From Stereocaulon alpinum (taxonomy: Eukaryota > Ascomycota > Lecanoromycetes > Lecanorales > Stereocaulaceae), in assembly GCA_018257865.1 (NCBI GenBank), contig JAEUBA010000003.1, forward strand, positions 914,663-978,662: DNA of 64,000 nucleotides. The letters run 5' to 3'. The translations under genes were made by a program, and so were the position numbers. Shown here in pieces: positions 46,617-58,037 of the stretch. The notes beneath the pieces are model-generated. The model saw only the letters and a list, made by a program, of their open reading frames with translations, was not told where the DNA came from and did not search any database. How positions within the stretch are numbered: position 1 is the stretch's first letter; each line of letters opens with the position of its first letter.

Positions 46617-48828
46617 ATGCGCAGCCTCATCCCCTTCAGGGACATCAACGTCCACGCTTCGGCTTCTCATTACGCCTTTACCTCTCCTTCTTCCCCTTCG
46701 GCTCAGACACTGGTGGTCGAGCGTCCTTCTGGAGACCTACGACTTAATGATGGCGCGCTCCTGGGCGCTAAAAGGGTGTCGAGTATTGCAGGCATACTCG
46801 GCATGATCAAGCTTAGATTAGGTGACAAAGTCCCTTGAATGTTGTTTTAGCTGTACTGATGGGGACAGACAAATACATAATAGTAATCACAAAAGCACAG
46901 CCAATGGGTCGTTTGAAGGGACACATGGTTTATAAAGTCATATCCACCGAATTTTTACCCCTTCGCGAACGCGCTCTTCACGATCCAGACGAGGACACCT
47001 ATCTCCATTTACTCAAAACGCTCCTGAAGACTGGACCCATGTACTTCTCATACTCTTTCGATATCACGAACAGCTTTCAACGACAAGCACAGTCAGACCC
47101 TTCGCTACCACTATGGAAACGTGCGGACGACCGCTTCTTCTGGAACAAGTTTGTACAGTCAGATTTGATAGACTTCGCCAGTGGTGCAGCGAGTGGATCA
47201 GGTCTTCGTGGTGGACAGCAAGTCGGAGCAGATCCTTTCATCTTACCAGTCATGTTCGGCATGCTGAGGATCACCCAAACCCGTATCAAGGCAACCCCGC
47301 TGACGTTCACCCTGATAACAAGACGATCAAGACACAGAGCTGGAACACGATATCTTGTGCGCGGTATTGATGACCAGGGACATGTTGCGAATTTCAACGA
47401 GACGGAGCAGATCGTGATATTGAACGATGAGACGGGAGATTTAGGCGGCTTTGCCGGGGGACGTGGGATGCAGAACGGCAAGGTTGGAGGTAACGAGGGC
47501 TACGATACCCAGGTTATGTCCTATGTTCAGACAAGAGGAAGCGTACCAGTCTTCTGGGCGGAGATCAACACATTGCACTACACACCGAAGCTGCACGTTC
47601 GAGGGGTCGAGTCGGCCGTGGAGGCGGCTCGGCAACATTTTGATGAGCAGATAAAGCTATACGGCGACAACTACTTGGTTAACCTTGTCAATCAAAAAGG
47701 CAGAGAAGACCGTGTAAAGCATGCATACGAACAGATGGTGCGGATATTGGTATCGGACGCGAATGAAGCCACACAAGCAGACTACGTTACGGATGAGAAA
47801 ATACGCATTGTGGAGGCGAGTCAGAAGAATCAGAGATACGACCGACTACATTATGTCTATTTTGATTTCCACAACGAGACCAAAGGCCTACAGTGGCATC
47901 GCGCTCAACTATTACTGGATCAATTGAAGCCAGGCCTAGTTCAAGGTCAATATTTCCGTGGTATGGACATGCCTGCTGATGCTCAGGGACGTCTGGAAAT
48001 CCGGAACCAGCAGACTGCCGTAGTGAGGACTAATTGTATGGACTGTCTGGATCGGACCAATGTTGTTCAGACAATGATTGCTCGATGGACATTGACGCGG
48101 CAGCTAATTGACGTGGGTGTTTTGAAGCCAGGCGAGTCCGCAGACGACGATAAAGCATTTGAGAATTTGTATCGGAATATCTGGGCGGACAATGCCGATG
48201 TGGTTTCAAAGTCGTATTCAGGCACTGGGGCTTTGAAAACCGACTTCACAAGAACTGGGCAGAGAACAAAAGCTGGAGCGTTGCAAGATTTAAACAATTC
48301 TATTACGCGCTATGTCAAGAACAACTTCGGAGATGGTCCACGACAGGACGCTTTTGACATCTTTCTTGGCACATACCTACCGTCTACCTCAATCACTGAA
48401 ACCAACCTCGTCTTCAAAGACCGGAGACCGATTCTGATTCAGGCTATACCCTATCTTCTTGCCGCCAGCTTCTTCTTCGTCATGATCACCTCGATGACCC
48501 GGACTGGCCCAGAGACTACCATCTGGCCATTGCGCGTATTCGCTTTGCTGTGGATGGTAATTGGCAGCTGGTGCGCCAACTTCATCTGGACTCATGGGAT
48601 GCTCTACGCAAGTCAACTTTCCCACGTTACAGAAGCATTGCTAACGCCATCATACAGGTGAATTGGCCAAAGCTCAATACACCTCGCTGGGCTCAAGAAG
48701 GCTACCAAGATACCATGGGCAGTGTTATGCATGACAAGGTGATAGGTAAATTTGTATTGGGGCACGAGCGTGGCTCGAGTGTTGGTCGGGTTGGCCACAT
48801 GGAAGAGGGCAAGAAGAGGATACAGTAG
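46617..48828 (+). CDS. SAC1: Sac1-type phosphoinositide phosphatase
   Basis: Exons 46617-46821, 46869-48607 and 48658-48828 give 704 residues. Sac1 is an ER/Golgi membrane enzyme that dephosphorylates PtdIns4P and other monophosphoinositides. The N-terminal block GDLRLNDGALLGAKRVSSIAGILG joins at intron 1 to DKYIIVITKAQPMGRLKGHMVY. The catalytic CX5R loop is NCMDCLDRTN with Cys458 and Arg464. Two C-terminal hydrophobic segments (IPYLLAASFFFVMITS and FALLWMVIGSWCANFIW) anchor it. Intron 2 is GC-AG type (TAC|GCAAGT) with a good branch word GCTAACG; it joins HGMLY to VNWPKLNTPRW, the expected sequence after the second membrane helix. Confidence 0.94.
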
Positions 48829-49356
48829 TGCTTAGAGGTAGACCCGCAGATTATAGTGACCCACTTTACCCAGACCTATGCAAGGGAGCTGTGGCTTTTG
48901 GCAAAAAAAGACATCCGGGATTGCACAGCAAAGAGGAAGTCGCATTCTTGGCCGCAAGCCGAGTACTTCCTCGAGGCCTTTTCGTGGAAGTAGCAGCATC
49001 CAATGGCGCCGTCAAATAACCAGCTATAGCGAGTGGAGGATAGGAGGTGGTGGCCGAAGCGTTATCTGCTAGACTCATACATCTAATAGAGCGGCTGCGC
49101 AGAGCTGATGTGCTACTTCGAGGGAATAATTTGTGTAGAATCCATTACGCATTGAGTCTTACTGTTCCATTGCTGCCATTATGGAAAGATTACCGTAGCT
49201 CGCTAGAGTATCCGAAATGCCAAGATTCTGTTCGCTTAACAAAACCTTAGCGCCGATCACTCCCACCACCAAGCATAGCGAACTTCCGCCTGCAACAAGC
49301 ACCCCCTCCGCAAGCCAGATTTCCATATCCTCTACCACTAACACAATTCCGCAATC
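48829..49356. other. Intergenic region upstream of RPS2
   Basis: 528 bp between the SAC1 stop and the RPS2 ATG. Only short open frames; it holds the promoter of a highly expressed ribosomal protein gene, but I cannot point to a specific element. Confidence 0.5.
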
Positions 49357-50310
49357 ATGGCCGATGCACCTCGCGGAGGAGCAGCTGCAGGTGGAGCACG
49401 TGGTGGATTTGGCTCTCGCGGTGACCGTGGCGGAGATCGGGGACGAGGGCGCGGCGGACGTCGTGGGCCCCGTCGAGGTGGAAACAAGAGCGAGGAGAAG
49501 GAATGGCAGCCTGTGACGAAACTGGGACGTTTGGTGAAGGCGGGCAAGATAAAGAGCATGGAGGAGATCTATTTACATTCGTTGCCGATCAAGGAGTATC
49601 AAATCGTCGACTTCTTCCTACCTAAGCTGAAGGATGAGGTTATGAAGGTGAGTGGGGACGATAGCTGCTCCGATTCTACTAGTGAAATGTCTGCGAATAC
49701 CTGGTGACTGACACTGGCCTCCTCAATTGCAGATCAAGCCCGTCCAGAAGCAAACCCGTGCCGGTCAACGTACCCGATTCAAGGCCATCGTAGTCATTGG
49801 CGATTCAGAAGGTCACGTCGGTCTCGGCATCAAGACGTCGAAAGAAGTCGCCACAGCTATCCGTGCCGCCATCATCATCGCCAAGCTCTCTGTGCTGCCA
49901 ATTCGAAGAGGGTACTGGGGCACATCCCTGGGTGACCCGCACTCTCTACCTACGAAAGAGAGCGGCAAATGTGGCTCTGTCACTGTTCGCGTACGTCTAA
50001 ATCATGCTAGCATTTCAGTTCTGAGTTTGGATATGTGCTGATCGTAATCCAGCTTATCCCCGCCCCTCGTGGTACCGGTCTCGTCGCCTCGCCGGCCGTT
50101 AAGCGTCTCCTCCAACTCGCCGGTGTCCAAGACGTCTACACATCCTCCGCCGGCTCCACTAAGACACTCGAAAACACACTGAAGGCTACATTTGTTGCTG
50201 TAGGAAACACATATGGCTTCCTGACACCCAATCTGTGGAAAGAGACGAAGCTCAATCGGAGCCCGCTGGAAGAGTTTGGTGATGTGCTGAGGGAAGGGAA
50301 GAGATACTAG
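49357..50310 (+). CDS. RPS2: Small-subunit ribosomal protein uS5 (Rps2)
   Basis: Exons 49357-49647, 49733-49990 and 50053-50310 give 268 residues. uS5 lies near the mRNA entry channel of the 40S subunit and affects decoding. The first 48 residues are a Gly/Arg-rich tail (GGFGSRGDRGGDRGRGRGG), a usual site of Arg methylation. EWQPVTKLGRLVKAGKIKSM and EEIYLHSLPIKE lead into the S5 double-stranded-RNA-binding fold (RTRFKAIVVIGDSEGHVGLG) and the C-terminal domain (GTGLVASPAVKRLLQLAGV). Complete and typical. Confidence 0.97.
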
Positions 50311-50539
50311 AAAGCGAAATTTCTTATGGCGTTGTTTGCACATGTGCTGCATCTCGTGATAGCAAACAAATCAGGAATGCACGAATTGTTGCTCTGACAG
50401 CAATTTCCAAAATCACACATTTTGTGTCCCAGAGCAAGATGGAAAAGGCTCCGAAGGCTGTGAGAGATACTGATCGCAGACCATATCGTTCCACAAATAC
50501 CTAAACCCAATTTTGCATCAAATTCACCGCCAGTATCCA

Positions 50540-52052
50540 TCACTGCCCTATACAGTCTCCTTCATCGTCTACATCCTGCAATGCCCCAGACATCTCTGCC
50601 TCGCCCAACAACGAAACCAGATCTACAGCTTCCTCTCGATCAAACGCATCTCCATCCGGCACTCGTCGATCATTATCAATCGTTCCCTGCCGCAGCCTCT
50701 TTCTTCCGTTTTGCTGCAACCCCACTTTCCAATCAATCATGCGTTTGCGTGATACAGCTGGGAATATCTGCGCGACATGCTGAGAACACAAGTCCCTAAA
50801 CAGTACTGCAGAAACCATTACCACCAATCCCCTCAACTTTCGCATCAACATACTAACCTTCAGCTTTCCGCACCTCCTCCATCGATGCCTTCGGCAAAGC
50901 GAACTTGATAGTCGCCGGCATAGTCCGCTCCCATGTCAATTCTTCTCCGTCGTCTTTGTTTCCTGTGCCGAAGTCGTTAACACAATACGGGCACATGGAT
51001 AGTATGAGGTGCTTACTGCTGGAAGCTAAGTCCCTCTTGATCTGATCGCTGATTAATGCTTGTAGGAGGGGTGTTTCTCCTAGGATGAGCTGCTGTACAT
51101 TTTGATCGGAGACGTTCTCGGAAGTTGAAGCTTTGTCTGAGACGAGTTCGACTTGACTAGGTATAAAGTTATCTATCTCTGCAGGCGTACGGAGACCGTT
51201 CCCTATTCTTGGTGTACGAGGTCTTGGCTGCTCGGTCCGCGTATAGTGGCTCATGATGTCTGGGAGCGTTTCTGTGGGAGGAAATTGTTGCGATGGTCCG
51301 ATTTCTGCCATCCAAGGTCTTTTCCGTAGAGGTCGCATCCCCGTCTTCGTCATAACCATTTCTGTTTCCTGTGCAGCAGGATTCGGTTCCACTGGCGGAC
51401 GGCTCAGATCCACGTATCTGATCTCCTTGGGTCGTCTTGGTACGTGGTGTGCAGCGATTGCCTCCGCCTCTTCCAGTTCCATCTGCTCCCAGATAAGTCT
51501 CGAGGCTTCGGGGATATTTGGGAGACCAACGCCTTTGTAGAGAGGTTTGGCTAGCTCAGGTAGTGAGGGCGGTTTGTCGACTGAGTCTGGGTATTGACGC
51601 CATTCGCGTATGTGTCGCTGGTGGTTTTCGAATACTTCTGTCCATGTGGGAGTTGGAGGCGAGATCTTTGGGACTTGTGCTGTGGCGGGTACTGGTATTG
51701 CTTGCTCAGATGTATCGACCACAGCAAATTCGATCTCTTCTTGTTGCTTTTCCAGATTGTGCGTAGTCAGACGCGCGGGTGGTGTACCAATTTCATCTTC
51801 GGTTGCGGTATCGCCGGTATGTTCAGGGCTGGGCAAGTTGATCTGAGGTAGAACCATCGTCGTTACTTGGTCTTGAAGTATTACTTCCGCGGGGTCTGAA
51901 TCTGGGTATACTCTTGGGCCAGCGATTGAACTTCCGTCGTTGCTCATCTCACTGATGGGTGGGCTTCTTAGTCTTATGATGTTTCGAGGGAGAGATGGGA
52001 CAGTGAGCGTCATGGTATTCCTGTACCCTGAAGCGTTGAATCTGGTCGGCAT
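50540..52052 (-). CDS. Hypothetical fungal protein with CPYC motif (probably two exons)
   Basis: The main frame runs from the ATG at 52052 and is open for 399 codons. A probable intron (50857-50806, donor GTTAGT, acceptor CTGCAG, 52 nt) would join exon 52052-50858 to 50805-50540 and give 486 residues; without it the protein stops at 50853. I do not recognise the family. The first 300 residues are Pro/Glu-rich and probably disordered, with a helical word RLIWEQMELEEAEAIAAH and PRTPRIGNGLRTPAEIDNFI. An ordered part near residue 350 contains LILSMCPYCVNDFG. The optional C-terminal exon is charged (MIDWKVGLQQNGRKRLRQ). No signal peptide or membrane segment. Convergent with RPS2. Confidence 0.65.
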
Positions 52053-52911
52053 ATTTGATCCTTCTCAATAAACAACCACCAAGAAAGACCTGCTACTTGT
52101 TATCTGCATATACTGAGCTGGTGGATTAATGCTTCAATGGCTGGATGCAGCTCGCAATGGGAGGGCTGAACAAAGGGCGGGACTCCACATTCCACGTGCA
52201 AGCGACTACACCGTTTTTGGAACACCTCACAAGTCAGGCTCAACTAACAATATCCGCTTAGGACTGTCTGCAAACCTCCAGAGCCCGACTAAAATGTTAT
52301 ATTCCCTTAATTGCACTAGTGGGAGGTCCCGTAACTCGAAGATTGAGAAAGGACTCCAATAGCCACTACGTTTGAATCGAGCAAACGGTGGCAAATTTCC
52401 ATTAAATGTCTTCAATTCCATGATTACTTGCAAAGCGCCATGTAGCAGCAAATTTCTTCTTTTGGATCGTTATTGAAATATAGAAGGTGGGTGTTGCAGA
52501 CAAAAGAACGTGCTTTTACAGTCCCGTGGCAAGGCTGTGCTCTAAGCATGAGAACTTTGCAAATCACAACTCCATACATCTTTAGAGAAACATTCAGCCG
52601 GAGATGTGCTTGTCGCTAACGGTAGGGAGGCTGAAGGCATAGCTCTTAGCAGCAAATGGATACTGGATCATGTTACTGGTGTCAGGGTGTAAAGAGTGAG
52701 GCAACGTAGATTGATCAGGCCGCGGAAATCGTACGACTTCACTATGCGGTGATTGGTTGTGACAGCTCAAGCTCGCAGCAGCAATATCCGACCTTCAGCC
52801 GGACTTCACTTCACAATAACAAACATCTCACCTGCTCGCTACTGACACTACATACGTCCAACCACCTGCTATTGATTTGCTTCTCACTTCTCTGCCTCCG
52901 GCACCACCAAA
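52053..52911. other. Divergent intergenic region
   Basis: 859 bp between two hypothetical genes on opposite strands. No coding signal, RNA gene or clear regulatory motif was recognised. Confidence 0.5.
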
Positions 52912-54630
52912 ATGCTTGGAAAACTCTCCAAGTCAACGCCGGCGTTCTTATCATGGCCCAAGATGAATGCCAAAGATCAAGTTACGAAGAATGATGATGG
53001 TGACGAAAAGAGTGTTGAGGAAAACAAAGGTGACGAACACACAGAAGACGAATCGAAATCTTTTGACGAGCTACCTGGCCTTCGTCGATCCACGAGTGGC
53101 ACTACTGACCTGCTGACATCGGTCCAAGAAGCTGGAAGTGATGAACACCTCGTACGAGCTGGACCCAGAGACACAGTCAGACTGGTGACAGCCACTGGTG
53201 AACCTTCATCCACAACATCCTCCACTGTCGGACCGCATCAGCCTGGACCTGAGACTGATACCGCAGTCGACTATGGTTGGGGAGCGTCGAGCCTGCAAGA
53301 TCACGAGACGGCCGCAAATGCTCCCCCAATCTCGGGTGCTACTCAGAATCCACGGGTTGACGCGGCAAGTCAAACAGACCAATCAACGATAGCATCATCG
53401 TCCAGCGGCGACGACGAAGATCACAACATTGTCCGAGCACCCTCCTGGACTTCGCAACTCACTCATACAGGACTTCTCGCTCTAGCAAACGATTTCAATC
53501 GTATATCTATACTGTCAACCTTCCATCACGAAGAGGACGGCGCTACCGCAGCGGCATCCTCAATGACGGACTTGTTACCAATGCCAGGTTCATCAAACCA
53601 TAGGATCGGCGGTCTTACGCCTTCCACGATCGCACGCACTGAGGGTAAGTGAGGTTGGGGTCGTTTGCTGACTTTTCCGATTGATTTTCCGAGTCGGAAG
53701 ACGAGTTTTGGGGGGGATTCTTATCTTTGCCTTTGTTTGACGGCATTTTCCCTGTGTTAAGAAGATGATGTGGGCTATTTCCGGACTCGCACTCACGAGA
53801 AGTAAAGTTGCAGGTGTTTGCTAAAGCGTTTACTGACTTTGCCGATCAACCTCTGAGTCGGAAGATGAGCGTCTCTTATCTTTACACTCCTATGGTAGCG
53901 CTTTTCTTGCGGCGTTCGCTGTACGCATCATGAAATGAGGGCTAACTCCAGGCTTCGTGTAGGTCCAAGCGTCATCATGTTCTCTCCTCATCGCAACGCA
54001 GTCAACCAGCCAAATGTTGGCGGGGAGCCAGGGCCCGAAGTGTTTGAATTTTCAAAGCAGCTTTTGATTCACATGGACCACGACAAAACCCACCTCTATA
54101 TTGACCTTTTACGTCCAGACGACTCCGGCGAGGACATCTACCCCGAGCACGTCCTTGCACCTCTGCCACTTTACCGCAAGCTCCGCACGCTCACGATCGT
54201 TGGAATGAAGACAAACTATCAGCACAACATCTGGCTGACAACTTGGCTCAACTGGGAGTTGACTGAACTCAGCCTCGAAATGGAGAATGAGGGCGAGGCT
54301 ATTGACATGGAAGAAATCGTGTCAGCTTGCAAACACGCCCGAGGGAGGCCCAGCATGATGGAGGTCGCACGTGGAAAGACTAGGGCAGCAATCCCCAACC
54401 ATTTTCCAACCGTCAAGTTAAGCCTCACAAACTTCACAGTCCCTGCTGAGTTCTTCATTTGCTTTGATCCGGCCAAGTTGCAGGAAGTCAAGCTCCGTCA
54501 CTGCAAGCTGGGGAGCCACTTTCACCAAGAGGTTGAGAAGTTCGGGTTTGGCGATACCAAGATGACTGTGGTGGATTCGGAGGACTCGGTCGGGGCCATT
54601 GAGGCGCTTGAAGTGGGACGTGCCTTTTGA
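52912..54630 (+). CDS. Hypothetical fungal protein, disordered N-half and LRR-like C-half
   Basis: Exons 52912-53644 and 53963-54630 join across a 318-nt intron (donor GTAAGT, acceptor GTGTAG) to give 466 residues. The first exon is acidic and Ser/Thr-rich (SVEENKGDEHTEDESKSFDE and SSSSGDDEDHN) and likely disordered. The second exon looks globular: LPLYRKLRTLTIVGMKTNY, ELTELSLEMENEG, FPTVKLSLTNFTVPAEFF and LQEVKLRHCKLGSHF have the spacing of irregular leucine-rich repeats, as in fungal F-box-associated proteins. I cannot name a family. The intron carries an imperfect internal duplication (separate entry). The two halves could in principle be separate genes, but the join keeps frame exactly. 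Confidence 0.6.
53661..53925 (+). repeat. Imperfect tandem duplication inside an intron
   Basis: The block starting at 53661 (CGTTTGCTGACTTTTCCGAT ... GAGTCGGAAGACGAG ... TTCTTATCTTT ... CGGCATTTTC) is echoed from 53826 (CGTTTACTGACTTTGCCGAT ... GAGTCGGAAGATGAG ... TCTCTTATCTTT ... GCGGCGTTCG). The period is about 165 bp, and the two copies make up most of the 318-nt intron. Confidence 0.7.
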
Positions 54631-55327
54631 GCGCTTGGAGTAGGGCATGCCTAGGCGACCAAGGTGGAATCGATTACGGTGTTGCGCTTGGGCATAAAGA
54701 TGTCAATAGACATGGTCGGAAGATGATGGATGGATGTGTTACTTCTTCGTCCCTATGGCTCCAAGACATTCAACAGCTGTAGTCATCATTGTCCATAGTT
54801 TATACAATACGAAGTCACTCAGAAGTAATCATAGCATCTACAGTCTCGTCACTCGAGTGTGATATGGCTCGCCGTTGTCAAACTCTCCGATCCGCGTCAT
54901 CTTTCATCTTTCACCTTACTATTGTATTCGTACCACCAATTGCGAGCACGGAACTTGTGTCTGGCCAAGCTCAATCGGCGACAATCGCAAATAGCGGATT
55001 TAATTAAGTAAAGCCTTCACTTACGGCATGGTGCAAAGATATCGGACTTTGAGGTCCATTAAAGCCGCAACGTTACCTTATGGTCGCCTCTTTAGTGGGA
55101 CCATGATTGCCAAGAAACTATCGGGCGTCCGGATATAACTAAAGGAATGTCCGTTAATGACGCGTCAAGTAAATTCGCGCTATCAAGCCTGCGCTGAGGT
55201 ATAAATTAGTGATTCACTGTACTACCAAAAGATGTCAATCCCCACCAGGTTGTACGTATTGAAGTACGCTCTTAAACGATAACACTGACGTCGGATTTCA
55301 ACAACCCGTACATGTCCCACCACTGCA
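54631..55327. other. Intergenic region upstream of the SDR gene
   Basis: 697 bp without coding signal. A TATA-like element is annotated separately near its right end. Confidence 0.5.
55200..55207 (+). promoter_or_regulatory. Possible TATA box of the SDR gene
   Basis: TATAAATT lies about 120 bp upstream of the SDR start codon at 55328, a usual distance for a fungal TATA element. Assigned by sequence and position only. Confidence 0.35.
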
Positions 55328-56395
55328 ATGGCATTCTTAATGAACTTCCTTTATAGCCAGCTCTTCCTCACCCTTCCATATCCGACGTCAGAATTTTCGG
55401 GCAAGACAATTATAGTCACTGGCTCCAACGTCGGCTTAGGACTCGAGGCAGCCCGCCACTTTACCCGTCTCAATGCCGAAAAAGTCATCCTTGGAGTGAG
55501 GAACCTGGAGAAGGGAGAGGCAGCTAAGAAGTCCATCGAAGAGACCACAAGCAAGTTGGGTGTCGTCGAAGTGTGGCAGCTCGACCTTGCCAATTATGAA
55601 TCTACTAAGCAATTCGCGAAGAGGGCGGAGGGGCTGAAGAGGCTCGATGCGGTGGTAGAGAATGCCGGCATTGCAACGAGACGGTATCACGTCGCCGAGG
55701 ATAATGAAGCTACAATCACGACAAACGTAGTCAGCACGTACTTGTTAGCCCTCATGATACTGCCGAAGCTCAGAGAAACTGCGACGAAGTTCAACACTGT
55801 ACCTCATCTCACTATCGTTTCCTCAGGAGTCCATTTCTTCACCAACTTCCCAGAAAAATCTAGCCCCAATATCTTCAAAACGTTGAATGACAAAGAAACA
55901 GCAAATATGGCCGACAGGTAGGCAATTTCCCTTGCTGGAGCAATGGTCTCGGCTGACGACGTCAGATACAACGTGTCCAAGTTGCTCGAAGTCTTCTGTA
56001 CACGCGAACTAGCAGCTCGTGTCACAGGGAGCGGCAAGCCTGAGGTCATCATCAACTACCTCACTCCTGGATTGTGTCACTCGGAACTGGCGCGTGACGC
56101 AGGTTGGGGACTCGCTCTCATAAAGTTCTTGTTCGCAAGAACAACTGAACACGGAAGTCGGACTTTAGTCCATGCAGTAGAGGCTGGGCCGGAGATGCAC
56201 GGCCAATACCTCAGTGATTGTTCCATATCAGAGTAAGTCTGCCTTTGCATGGTGCAGCTGTGGGTAGACTGACAAGTACCTAGGCCAGCTCCTTTGGTGC
56301 TCAGCGAGGAGGGGGCGAAAGCGCAGAAGCGAGTATGGGACGAGCTCTTGCAGAAGTTGGAAAGCGTACAGCCAGGAATTATGACAAACGTTTAG
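55328..56395 (+). CDS. Short-chain dehydrogenase/reductase (SDR)
   Basis: Exons 55328-55917, 55966-56232 and 56284-56395 give 322 residues of an NAD(P)-dependent oxidoreductase. A hydrophobic N-terminus (MAFLMNFLYSQLFLTLPY) precedes the Rossmann fold: KTIIVTGSNVGLGLEAARHF (cofactor loop TGxxxGxG), LDAVVENAGIA (NAG), LTIVSSGVHF (catalytic Ser), and YNVSK (catalytic Tyr and Lys), which is completed exactly at intron 1 (AG|A TAC). The later NYLTPGLCHSELAR is the usual PG motif. It resembles the retinol-dehydrogenase/WW-oxidoreductase-like SDRs common in fungi. Substrate unknown. No biosynthetic genes adjoin it. Confidence 0.9.
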
Positions 56396-58037
56396 TTTAA
56401 TCTGAAGTCAACTTGCAGGTCTCATGAGTCATGCGCCCCATTCTTAATTACGTACGAGACTTGCAATTCTATGCGTCTCGCCAGCCGTTATTGTGCGTGC
56501 ATTCAACGCGAGAACAGATAGGAGGACTGCTTTGACCGGCAGCCGTGGAAGCATTTCCCCTACCGAGTAGCCGCGGTTGTGGTTTGCGAGCAGAATTAAT
56601 CTGATTGGAAGCAACGGCATAAGATAACAACAACAATCAAATGTCTACCAAGTAGGCCCACACCGCCATCCTTTCAGCTGATTGCAACGTACGTATCGCT
56701 ATAATCTACTAACTTGTGATAGTTGTCACCCGGCCGATAAAGCGCTAAGACATATCAGCATGGTTGTTGGTGCTGTCCAGCGGACCCCAAGCACAATGGT
56801 GGGGGGGTCGTTCGTAACATTTTCCGCGAATCAGAGACAACAAGGGTCCCCACAGGAAGTTGCTCCTTGCCTTAACTTTCTAGAAGTAGAAGGTAGGCAC
56901 CAATCGAATCACTACTCTATCGATCGTACCCGTTATGCCATGCATGAGCAGGTCCGAAAACGATCAGATCGACACGGAGATACTGTCGGAAGACCTGGCA
57001 TTCGTCAATGTGGCTTGTCATGGCTAAGCTGAAGCCCTATGAGATTACACTACGCACCCATGTGCCTCGATTGATGGTTGAGTACTAGAAGTTTGACTAA
57101 GAAAAGTGCGTTGTTCAATCTAGCAGTCAAAGAGAGCTGAACCTGCGTCCATTCTATGCCACCAGATTTTGCAATTCACGAATTCTGCTTTGTAATCTTG
57201 GGTGTGGCTGCGTGGCTCACAATGGCATACTGAAATGCGCGTTAGGCGGCTCGACAAGATCTTGTTGCTGTCCGAGATACTAGTAACACACTGGCAGTAA
57301 TCTTGGGGCGAGTCTTCAGACGCCTCAATGCTATCTAGTGCGGTAGATTGTGGCTGTACAGGGCTCTAACGAGCAATGGCTGAGCCTGAGAATCGGTAGG
57401 AGTAAGGTACTGTAGCTCGTAAGAGGTGCCAAGGAAAGCCAATGAGCCTCCACCATGCACTAACAAAGCCCTATCGAAGCGCTAGTAATGGCCTACCTTA
57501 CCTTTGCATATCCCTTACATCTTCGGATTTCATCACATTGCCCTTGATACGTATGATGGGAGTTACGTACCGGCGGGAAGCCCTTGAGAATGTCACCTTA
57601 GAAGTCAATGCTAGACTCCATCTGAGAGAAGGATTCTTCTTGAGCCTTCAAGTTGACATCCCTGTTTATGTCCGTACCATTGCCCAGACTAAGGCTTGGA
57701 AGTCCCGAGGATTCTTTGTCTAGAAAATCTGCGCCAGCTACCAGCAAAAACACAGACAGTACCGTCTCGTTGGGTTATTGTGGGTCAATGTGGGTTCTCA
57801 TTGTCAGCGTTGACTTGCTTCGTGGCGACCTTGGCTTGGCAGATAAGCACCAGATCTCATAGTGGATCATTACCCAGTACATTTGCTGCAGCATCCCCGC
57901 ATCTTCCATTATGACCGCTACCACCGACAATACGAGCTGAGACGGCCCCGACCTCTGCGCGTCCCTTACCTACCTACGCTTCCCCGTCTCTGTCAAGGGC
58001 TGGGTAGCTCTTCCTCCCCTCCTACACTGCCATCCTC
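56396..58037. other. 1.6 kb intergenic region
   Basis: Open frames of up to 116 codons carry no recognisable domain. A CT-rich stretch at about 57940-58030 just before the next ATG resembles a fungal promoter pyrimidine tract. Nothing else is supported. Confidence 0.5.
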
